Source: Candidatus Collierbacteria bacterium
GTDB lineage: Bacteria; Patescibacteriota; Microgenomatia; UBA1400; MFAQ01
Direction: 5' to 3'
Assembly: GCA_023245265.1 (NCBI GenBank)
Contig: JAHFKQ010000010.1
Coordinates: 2,113 to 21,120, forward strand
Length of the DNA: 19,008 bases
Program-made: the position numbers and the translations under genes
Shown here: positions 13,627 through 19,008 of the stretch, piece by piece
Numbering within the stretch: the stretch's first letter is position 1
Layout of the letters: the number at the start of each line of letters is the position of its first letter
The notes under the pieces: model-generated
What the model saw: the letters and a program-made list of their open reading frames with translations, nothing else
What the model was told of the DNA's origin: nothing
The model's database searches: none

Positions 13627-14772
13627 CTTCTCCGGTAAGTAAGCAAGATAAGTGGCGCCGAGGCCGAGACAGAGCAGTAGGAAACTGGCCAGCGGGCCAA
13701 AGACGGGAACCATCAGGAATAGACCGATAAAGATGGCGCCGGTGAATAAAGACCATCCGGTTTTGAAAGATTGTTTCTTAGAGATAAGCCCCAGTACCCA
13801 TTTCCCAACCATGACCATGGGAGCAATGACGGCCAGGATAATGGCCACCAGATATTCCAAAAATAAGACCAAAGCCAATGGAGCTCCAAAAACAGTCATG
13901 AGTAGTAAGCCACAGACCAACGGGGTGAGTATTAGAGAGGCAAAACCGACGAGCGCGGTAACTACCGGTTTTTGCGAGATAATCTGAATTCGCTTCTCCA
14001 CCGAGGGTTTGAAAAAATAGAGCAAAGTAAAGCCAAGTAGTAAAGAAGATAAAATCCAGTAGAGGCGGCCGAAACCTTGAGAGAGCCAAGTAGCCTTTTT
14101 GACCTCTCTCTCGGCCGGCTGAGGTCGAGTGATTTCATGAGGGATGACCGTCCCCTTGATATTTTTGGGGTTAATAGAAGTAGTGCCGGTTTGATCAATA
14201 TAGTACTCGAGATTGCCCCCAATCTTACCGGGATCGACCAGGGCAATTTTTGAAGCCGTAACTAAGGCATTCCTGGCTAAAGAACCAGAAAGACTTAGAT
14301 TCTGAGCACCACCGGCCAGATCTCGGCCAAGAGATCCCCGGAGGTCGATATTTTGAACTCCAAAAAGAAGATCTCCTTTGATCGAGGAAAACTTAGCTAG
14401 CGAGAGACTTTGCGAAAGTGCATAAACATTGCGAGAGACTAAGCCAGTTAAATCGATCGATTGAGCGATGATCCGGACATTACCGTCAACGACACCATTT
14501 ATTTTGATCGTTTGCCCGGCACAAAGGATATCCCCTTTTATATTACCGTTAACGACGATATCTTTGCCGGCGCAAAGCAAGTCTCCATTGATATCAGAGT
14601 CGATGGTAAGGTTTGATCCAGCGATGAAAGTGGTCTCATCGATTTTTTTATCTTTGGCTAGTGTAAGAGAATCACCGGAAGCAAAATAGACGGCCTGAGC
14701 GGAGGCGGTGAAAAAAAAGAAGAAAAGAAAGACGGTGAATAGCGAGAGGAAGGTTTTTGTAATATTTTTCAT
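13624..14772 (-). CDS. Exported bactofilin-like beta-helix protein with C-terminal membrane domain
   Basis: A 382-residue protein in three parts. Residues 1-27 are a signal peptide (basic MKNITK, a phenylalanine-rich core, then ASAQA). Residues ~35-210 form repeated short strands with a 'GD-L-AG--I-I-G' periodicity (INGDLLCAGKDIVVNG, IKGDILCAGQTIKING), as in polymer-forming bactofilin domains. Residues ~235-378 contain four membrane helices. Classical bactofilins are cytoplasmic, so this layout would put the beta-helix outside the membrane. Function is unknown; a surface or envelope scaffold is inference. A promoter at 14782-14810 starts transcription almost at the ATG. The gene is not overlapped by capA, from which it is separated by 39 nt. 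Confidence 0.8.
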   Translation of the reverse strand: MKNITKTFLSLFTVFLFFFFFTASAQAVYFASGDSLTLAKDKKIDETTFIAGSNLTIDSDINGDLLCAGKDIVVNGNIKGDILCAGQTIKINGVVDGNVRIIAQSIDLTGLVSRNVYALSQSLSLAKFSSIKGDLLFGVQNIDLRGSLGRDLAGGAQNLSLSGSLARNALVTASKIALVDPGKIGGNLEYYIDQTGTTSINPKNIKGTVIPHEITRPQPAEREVKKATWLSQGFGRLYWILSSLLLGFTLLYFFKPSVEKRIQIISQKPVVTALVGFASLILTPLVCGLLLMTVFGAPLALVLFLEYLVAIILAVIAPMVMVGKWVLGLISKKQSFKTGWSLFTGAIFIGLFLMVPVFGPLASFLLLCLGLGATYLAYLPEK

Positions 14773-14781
14773 ATTAATTAA

Positions 14782-14810
14782 GATATAGCAGAGAATTCGC
14801 CAAATGCCAA
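14782..14810 (-). promoter_or_regulatory. Promoter for the bactofilin-like gene
   Basis: On the minus strand TTGGCA (14810-14805), 17 nt, TATATC (14787-14782). The predicted start near 14775 leaves about 2-4 nt before the ATG at 14772, so the message would be leaderless. The boxes abut the end of the capA-like gene (14812). Confidence 0.55.
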
Positions 14811-14811
14811 A

Positions 14812-15750
14812 TTATTCCAGAGTGGGCTGGCCGTAGTCGAATATTTTGATAGGAAACCGTTCTTGTTTAAGCAGTTGTTGGCCCGAATAGGTAAGTTTGA
14901 CGATTAAACCTTGGCGGGTTTTTTCCGACCACATTTGATCGAAAACTAAATTCCCAAGAGAGTAATAAATGGGTTTGCCTTGGTACTCTTCAAACTCCTG
15001 AACCCAATGAGGATGATGCCCGATGACAGCATCGGCTCCGGCTTCGATAGCCAGATGAGCCAGCTCCTGCTGGTGAAGCGACTTTAGACTATATTCGTTA
15101 CCCCAATGAAACGAAGCAAAGACCAGATCGGCCGATTGCTTGGCTAAAGAAATCTGAGACCGGATATTTTCGGGGGTAGCGGTGGCAATATCTTTGTTTC
15201 CAGCGGCAATATCCGTAAAACCAACAAAGGCGAGTTTGGTATTTTTGACTGTAATGGAGAAGGGTATGTTTTTACCAACCGAGGCAATGCCGGCCTTGGA
15301 AAGGAGATTCTCTGTTTCGTCGATACCGATCTGACCTTGATTATTAATATGATTATTAGCCAGATTCACAATATCGATGCCGGACAAAGTTAAGCCGGCG
15401 AGAGAACGAGGATCGGCACAAAAGACCATGCCGGTGTCGGTTGGAGAACAACCGGTACGAAAAGGAGACTCAAGATTAACCAGAGTCAAATCGGCAGCAG
15501 AGAGCAGGGAGGAGATCTTTTTAAAGGGCCAGGTAAAGTCTTGGTACTTCAAAATCCGGGTATTGACCGATCGACCGAGCATGACATCTCCCGCAAAAAT
15601 GAGGGAGACTGTTTCAAAAGTTTGGGGAGTCAGACCTAGATTCAAGGAGATAGGGAGAGAAGCAACGGAAAGATTATTTTTGGGGCGAGTAGCGAGAAAA
15701 GGAATGGAAAATAAAATGAGAAACAAAATAATTAGCCAAGATAATTTCAT
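14812..15750 (-). CDS. CapA-family metallophosphoesterase
   Basis: A 312-residue protein with an N-terminal membrane anchor or signal (~5-20), so the enzyme domain is outside the membrane. The CapA/PgsA-type calcineurin fold shows GDVML (D55), NLE (92-94), NLANNH (129-134), FHWGNEY (214-220), GHHPHW (244-249) and SLGN (264-267), which supply the usual metal and phosphate ligands. Relatives act in capsule or poly-gamma-glutamate production and export. No capB or capC partner is present, so its substrate in the envelope is unknown. ATGA is shared with the rnhB stop, giving coupled translation, although the two functions have no evident link. Confidence 0.9.
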   Translation of the reverse strand: MKLSWLIILFLILFSIPFLATRPKNNLSVASLPISLNLGLTPQTFETVSLIFAGDVMLGRSVNTRILKYQDFTWPFKKISSLLSAADLTLVNLESPFRTGCSPTDTGMVFCADPRSLAGLTLSGIDIVNLANNHINNQGQIGIDETENLLSKAGIASVGKNIPFSITVKNTKLAFVGFTDIAAGNKDIATATPENIRSQISLAKQSADLVFASFHWGNEYSLKSLHQQELAHLAIEAGADAVIGHHPHWVQEFEEYQGKPIYYSLGNLVFDQMWSEKTRQGLIVKLTYSGQQLLKQERFPIKIFDYGQPTLE

Positions 15751-16328
15751 GGAAGGGCAAAGTGATTATGGAAATAAGTCTCTACAAATTGGAGACGATG
15801 GTGAGGCGAGAGACCTTTCTCCAGGATAGCCGAAAGGTGATGGGCAGTGCCGTAGCCGGCATTCTGATCCCACTGATATCCCGGATGCGCCCGGTGAAGA
15901 GCCGTCAGCAACTTATCACGGTGAACCTTGGCAATAATACTGGCCAACATCACAGGAAGACATTTGTCATCACCCTTGATTAAAGTTCTAACCTTGGGAT
16001 TAGTAAAGTTTAAATTGCCGTCGACGATATAGAGATTGGCTTTCACTTTGGTAATGAGTCTCTCAAAAATTTCCCGATTGGCCCAACCAAGCCCGCGTTC
16101 ATTAATATTCTCGACGGAGATTTCCTCCAACAAATAAGTGACGGACAACTGAGGTAGAACCGAAACGATTTTTTCTCTTTGTGAAGCAGATAGCTTTTTG
16201 CTGTCACGAAGTGGGGCCGGTAAAAGGGATTCGAAGGATGACAGGTCAGAATTAATGATGACGGCGGCGGCCACCAGTGGTCCGGCAAAGGCCCCGCGGC
16301 CACATTCGTCCAAACCACATATTTTCAT
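15747..16328 (-). CDS. rnhB: Ribonuclease HII
   Basis: RNase HII cuts RNA in RNA/DNA hybrids and removes single ribonucleotides misincorporated in DNA. The 193-residue protein starts with the signature ICGLDECGRGAFAGPLVAAAV, with D7 and E8 as catalytic residues. The third is D103 in YIVDGN, and a fourth is in KGDDK (~118-122). DSKKLS (42-47) and LASIIAKVHRD (128-138) also match. Length is normal for the family. Its stop (TGA) overlaps the capA start. A TATAAT box ends only 5 nt before the ATG, suggesting a leaderless message starting directly after the terminator of the ASCH gene. Confidence 0.94.
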   Translation of the reverse strand: MKICGLDECGRGAFAGPLVAAAVIINSDLSSFESLLPAPLRDSKKLSASQREKIVSVLPQLSVTYLLEEISVENINERGLGWANREIFERLITKVKANLYIVDGNLNFTNPKVRTLIKGDDKCLPVMLASIIAKVHRDKLLTALHRAHPGYQWDQNAGYGTAHHLSAILEKGLSPHHRLQFVETYFHNHFALP

Positions 16329-16333
16329 AGCTT

Positions 16334-16339
16334 ATTATA
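16334..16339 (-). promoter_or_regulatory. -10 box directly before rnhB
   Basis: TATAAT on the minus strand (16339-16334) lies 5 nt before the ATG at 16328, so transcription would begin at or next to the start codon. No good -35 is seen; the expected position falls within the upstream terminator stem. Confidence 0.45.
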
Positions 16340-16348
16340 CTTCGATAT

Positions 16349-16373
16349 AAAAGCACCCCGCCGGAGCGGGGTG
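16349..16373 (-). terminator. Terminator of the ASCH-domain gene
   Basis: On the minus strand CACCCCGC (16373-16366) pairs with GCGGGGTG (16361-16354) around a TCCG loop, followed by C and TTTT (16352-16349). It begins 6 nt after the ASCH stop and closes the ribosomal-protein transcript. Confidence 0.85.
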
Positions 16374-16379
16374 AAAAGA

Positions 16380-16763
16380 TTAGTCGATAAAACATTCCCT
16401 AAAGGATTCAATTCCTTCTGGGGTGGCCCAGTAACCGCGGACATTGGTCCAAAACAGAATGGTGACCTCGGAGTCCAAATTGATCTTGGGATAATACTTT
16501 TTCATCTTGGCCAGGAGGTCTTCCTGAGAAACAAAGCCGTCTGCTTCCCATTCTTCGCGGGTGACCTGAGAAAGCAAGGTGTGCTTCACCTCGACAATGG
16601 TGGCGGTGACGACAAAAGAATTTTCTGAATCACCGATTAAAACATCGCCCAGACGATAATCGCGGTGGCCTTCACGAATCGAGATGCGTTTGACACCGGT
16701 GATTAAATTGAAACGCATTTGGGGATCGTCGGCAATCAACAAACCATATAGCGGGTTCTTCAA
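16380..16763 (-). CDS. ASCH-domain protein
   Basis: A 127-residue single-domain protein. The ASCH fold is indicated by FNLITGVKRISIREG (residues ~18-32), where G-x-K and a following R are typical. It continues with LGDVLIG, VVTATIVEVKHTLLSQVTREEW (~51-72) and a final strand VTILFW (~100-105). ASCH and related PUA/EVE-like domains are thought to bind RNA or modified nucleotides; some have small hydrolase activity. Start is TTG (16763), chosen because AGGAGG (16774-16769) lies 5 nt upstream and a TAG stop lies just beyond. It sits 59 nt after the YunG-like gene, downstream of the ribosomal proteins, and ends at a strong terminator. Confidence 0.7.
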   Translation of the reverse strand: MKNPLYGLLIADDPQMRFNLITGVKRISIREGHRDYRLGDVLIGDSENSFVVTATIVEVKHTLLSQVTREEWEADGFVSQEDLLAKMKKYYPKINLDSEVTILFWTNVRGYWATPEGIESFRECFID

Positions 16764-16768
16764 ATGAA

Positions 16769-16774
16769 CCTCCT
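16769..16774 (-). promoter_or_regulatory. Ribosome-binding site that sets the TTG start of the ASCH gene
   Basis: A perfect AGGAGG on the minus strand, 5 nt before TTG at 16763. There is no ATG or GTG start nearby in this frame that would give a full-length domain. Confidence 0.7.
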
Positions 16775-16822
16775 AAAATAGGATGGTATTTCAAATTACA
16801 GTGTATATTACCACAAAAATAT

Positions 16823-17239
16823 TTATTCGCTGGTCAAAACAATCGAAAGTTTTTCTTCAAAAATCTTGATGCGTTTTAAGGTTTCCCGATCGGTGATTTG
16901 TTTTTTTATTTTGAGTCTTTTGACCTCGGTGATGGGGCTCGGGAATTGAGTAACGGTAAAGTCCCGGTCCGACCCATCCGATAAGCGATTCCAGTAGTGA
17001 TAGTAGGACTGACCATCCTCGGTCAAGACCGTGGCGGCCACAATTTCCCCACCAAGGTTTCGGCGGACCACTTCCGCGACGACAGCACAGTGGCCCCAGA
17101 GGGGGTTTTCAGCCGTCCAGCCATCAACAGCCCGAGGATAGCAAGTTTCCGGAGAACAAGAGTTCTCCAGAGCCGACAAAAAAGAGCGGTCAATTTCTTC
17201 AAGATTTTGAGGAAACGAACGCTCTGATTTGGGAGGCAT
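16823..17239 (-). CDS. YunG-like protein with Cys/His/Asp pattern
   Basis: A 138-residue soluble protein beginning at ATG 17239, one base after the rpsI stop; an in-frame ATG at 17281 lies inside rpsI and is less likely. The core W41-T-A-E-N-P-L-W-G-H-C51-AVVAEVV, GGEIVAA, H81-Y-W-N and DG...DFTVTQFP matches my memory of the Bacillus YunG family, which has no established biochemical role. C51, H81 and D88 or D91 resemble a thiol-peptidase or transglutaminase-type triad, but that is inference from order and spacing. The gene appears to be translated with rpsI and may be an expression passenger of the ribosomal operon. Confidence 0.6.
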   Translation of the reverse strand: MPPKSERSFPQNLEEIDRSFLSALENSCSPETCYPRAVDGWTAENPLWGHCAVVAEVVRRNLGGEIVAATVLTEDGQSYYHYWNRLSDGSDRDFTVTQFPSPITEVKRLKIKKQITDRETLKRIKIFEEKLSIVLTSE

Positions 17240-17240
17240 C

Positions 17241-17717
17241 TTAACGCTTGGGAGATTGTTTCTTGGCGCGGGCTCGACCACCTTGACCGGCTTTGCGGGT
17301 TTCTTTCATGCGAGGATCACGAGTGATCAAACCTTTGGCACGAAGAGGTAGCTTGTGGGCTTCGTCGATTTTGACTAGGGCGCGAGCAATACCGTGAACC
17401 AGAGCTCCGGCCTGGCCCATGAGACCACTACCGATAACTTTGATACTACCAGTGTATTGACCGACGGTATCCGTAATGACAAAAGGAGATAAATAGATTT
17501 TCTTGAAAGTAGCACCTTTGAAGTACTCAGAGACAGGTTTACCGTTGACAGTCAACTCTTGTTTACCAGACCAGAGACGGACACGAGCGACAGCGGTCTT
17601 GCGGCGGCCGACGGCGGAGAAAAATTCTTTGGGCATGGCTAGGGTGCCTTTCTTGACCGGGGAGGTCTTAACGGGCTTGATGGCGATCTTGGATTTTTTG
17701 GATAGTTTTTGAGCCAT
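17241..17717 (-). CDS. rpsI: 30S ribosomal protein S9
   Basis: A 158-residue S9 with an N-terminal lysine-rich extension of about 28 residues before the family core. The core begins at FFSAVGRRKTAVARVRLW and continues with FVITDTVGQYTGSIKVIGSG and GQAGALVHGIARAL. GLITRDPRMKETRKAGQGGRARAKKQSPKR ends in the basic C-terminal tail that reaches the ribosomal P-site tRNA anticodon. The last residues are K-R as usual. It follows rplM by 6 nt. Confidence 0.96.
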   Translation of the reverse strand: MAQKLSKKSKIAIKPVKTSPVKKGTLAMPKEFFSAVGRRKTAVARVRLWSGKQELTVNGKPVSEYFKGATFKKIYLSPFVITDTVGQYTGSIKVIGSGLMGQAGALVHGIARALVKIDEAHKLPLRAKGLITRDPRMKETRKAGQGGRARAKKQSPKR

Positions 17718-17723
17718 AGGTTT

Positions 17724-18164
17724 TTATTTTTGCTTATCTTCTTTTTTAACTAATCCAAGTTCAACGGCATAGGGATGTTTATCATCCAAAAATAATTTCA
17801 AACGGCGCAGACGAGTCTGTTGAAATTTATCTTTAGGAAGCATACCTTTGACAGCCTTCTCAATGACTTTGCGGGCATCTTTTTCGGCCAACTGGGCCAA
17901 AGAAACTTCGCGGAAGCCACCGGGGAAACCGGAGTGAGAGTAGTAGATCTTGTCGGACATCTTTTTACCGGTCACTTTAAATTTGGCGGCGTTGATAGCG
18001 ACAACGAAGTCACCATTGTCTAAGTGATCGCCGGTCAGAGTTTTACCTTTGCCGGTGAGGAGCTTCGCAATTTGGACGGCGACACGACCGAGGATTTGAC
18101 CATCGATATCGATAAGGTGCCAGTCGTGCTGAATGTCAGCTAGTTTGAGGGTAGTAGTGTTCAT
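17724..18164 (-). CDS. rplM: 50S ribosomal protein L13
   Basis: A 146-residue L13 that helps assemble the large subunit. Signature stretches are HLIDIDGQILGRVAVQIAKLLTGKGK (residues ~16-41), GDFVVAINAAKFKVTGKK and HSGFPGGFREV, then VKGMLPKD and LRRLKLFLDDKHPY. Length is normal. It overlaps the rplQ stop by 4 nt (ATGA) and precedes rpsI, the usual rplM-rpsI pair. Confidence 0.96.
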   Translation of the reverse strand: MNTTTLKLADIQHDWHLIDIDGQILGRVAVQIAKLLTGKGKTLTGDHLDNGDFVVAINAAKFKVTGKKMSDKIYYSHSGFPGGFREVSLAQLAEKDARKVIEKAVKGMLPKDKFQQTRLRRLKLFLDDKHPYAVELGLVKKEDKQK

Positions 18165-18604
18165 TTGGTTTTTGCTTTGGGCTCTTTTTTAACAACAGCC
18201 TTAACTTCTTTGACTTTTTTGACCTTGACGGGCTCGGGAGGGAGAGGGGCGACTAAGGTTAAAGAAGCGGTAGGAGTAGAGTCACCTTTGCGGATACCCA
18301 CCTTTTGGATACTGGTAAAGCCACTGCGGCGGCCTCCCATGACGGGGATAATAAAATCCACCAAGCGATTAGCGGTCTTGGGGCTACTGAGCTCGGCCGC
18401 GATATTGCGGCGGTCGGCCAAAGTACCATCGGTGGCTTTAGCGGCGAGCTTGTCAAAAAGTCGTTTGATCACTTTGGCCTTAGCCACAGTCGTGGTAATT
18501 TTACCGAGCTCGATGAGCTGTCGGAGCTGTATCTTGAAGAGAGATTTTCTCTCCTTGGTACTACGGTTGAGTTTGGCTAGTTTTGAGTGATGTCGGCGTC
18601 CCAT
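18161..18604 (-). CDS. rplQ: 50S ribosomal protein L17
   Basis: A 147-residue L17. The N-terminal core (MGRRHHSKLAKLNRSTKER, then LRQLIELGKITTT and AKVIKRLFDKLAAKA) matches the family. The C-terminal part carries an extra proline/lysine-rich tail (~120-147, PPEPVKVKKVKE) not found in E. coli L17. It lies 6 nt downstream of rpoA and is translationally coupled to rplM. Confidence 0.95.
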   Translation of the reverse strand: MGRRHHSKLAKLNRSTKERKSLFKIQLRQLIELGKITTTVAKAKVIKRLFDKLAAKATDGTLADRRNIAAELSSPKTANRLVDFIIPVMGGRRSGFTSIQKVGIRKGDSTPTASLTLVAPLPPEPVKVKKVKEVKAVVKKEPKAKTK

Positions 18605-18610
18605 GTTGTT

Positions 18611-19008
18611 TTAGATAATGTCGATGCCTTTTTCCCCGGCTTTTTCAACCACTTGCATGGCTGATTTCTCACCAAGATTCTTGACTTTACGCAAGTCGGC
18701 GAGAGAGAGGGCTTTAAGGTCGGCTAATTTATTAAATCCGGCTTTTTTAAGAGCGTTGAGAACACGAGTAGGAAGGTCGAGATCATCGACAAAGCCGGCG
18801 GTAGTGGCTTCATGAGAGGATTTCTTTTCGATAACATAGGCTTCCGCAGAGTTGACATAGTCATAAAAACCGGTCAGGATGCGAGCGGCACTACGAACAG
18901 CTTCTTCGGGGGTGATGGTGCCATCGGTGGTGAGGCCCAAGCGAACTTTGTCGAAGTTACTGGAACGACCGACACGAGCGGCTTCGATGGTGTAGTTGGC
19001 TTTGATGA
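18611..19008 (-). CDS. rpoA: RNA polymerase alpha subunit (C-terminal 131 residues, 5' end cut by window edge)
   Basis: The frame is open to the window edge and ends at TAA 18611. The first visible residues (IKANYTIEAARVGRSSNFDKVRLGLTTDGTITPEEA) correspond to the end of the alpha N-terminal domain, with its conserved R-V-G and D-G-T-I-T-P-E-E-A. The C-terminal domain follows (about the last 60 residues, from VDDLDLPTRVLNALKKAGF), a helix-hairpin-helix that contacts UP elements and activators. The acidic linker is short. An internal ATG at 18940 is not the true start. Confidence 0.95.
   Translation of the reverse strand, partial: IKANYTIEAARVGRSSNFDKVRLGLTTDGTITPEEAVRSAARILTGFYDYVNSAEAYVIEKKSSHEATTAGFVDDLDLPTRVLNALKKAGFNKLADLKALSLADLRKVKNLGEKSAMQVVEKAGEKGIDII

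Noticed and set aside
13499..13756. Reading frame across the second tRNA repeat and the end of the bactofilin gene
   Set aside because: It is antisense to the tRNA fragment and in a shadow frame of the bactofilin gene; no homology recognised.

Overview
The window looks like a chromosomal piece of a Patescibacteria (CPR) bacterium, most likely of the Microgenomates type. This is inferred from gene content, not from a phylogeny. The pointers are a cluster of small family proteins (DUF5679 zinc ribbon, DUF4446, DUF3048), a bactofilin-like protein with a membrane C-terminus, short intergenic gaps, many overlapping genes, TTG and weak starts, and a tRNA without encoded CCA. TGA is used as a stop (rnhB), so the standard bacterial code applies. 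Almost all genes read on the minus strand, so biological order runs from right to left.

Right end (16.3-19.0 kb): an RNA polymerase/ribosomal protein cluster, rpoA (5' end cut by the window edge)-rplQ-rplM-rpsI, tightly packed with one 4-nt overlap. Two small genes follow, a YunG-like protein and an ASCH-domain protein with a TTG start. They end at a clear terminator. Next (13.6-16.3 kb) come rnhB and a CapA-type metallophosphoesterase (4-nt overlap), then a secreted bactofilin-like protein with its own promoter.

Centre (9.6-13.6 kb): a plus-strand tRNA-Pro(GGG) lies beside recA. An 82-bp piece containing the 3' part of this tRNA is repeated 181 bp downstream, with the second copy ending against the bactofilin gene. 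recA and recX overlap, then rny (RNase Y without an N-terminal membrane helix) and an HU-family gene. HU overlaps miaB, which is followed by miaA and an AI-2E family permease. miaA and miaB would together make the ms2i6A37 tRNA modification.

Left (0-6.6 kb): a plus-strand rnpB (RNase P RNA) is followed by an unrecognised 498-residue protein with a faint nucleotidyltransferase-like signature. Leftwards lie an MscS-type TM-helix membrane protein and a standalone 2H-phosphoesterase-like protein. A divergent region holds a small plus-strand pair (77-aa membrane protein and DUF5679). The leftmost minus-strand run is DUF4446, DUF3048, a winged-helix/degenerate nucleotidyltransferase protein, an AbrB-like protein and the start of secD.

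Most of the content is housekeeping: transcription, translation, tRNA and mRNA processing, recombination and secretion. The points most worth following are the duplicated tRNA segment, the unknown gene after rnpB, the 2H protein, the HTH-nucleotidyltransferase/AbrB pair, and promoters that sit so close to start codons that several messages would be leaderless. I found no CRISPR array, no transposase and no clear defence island.
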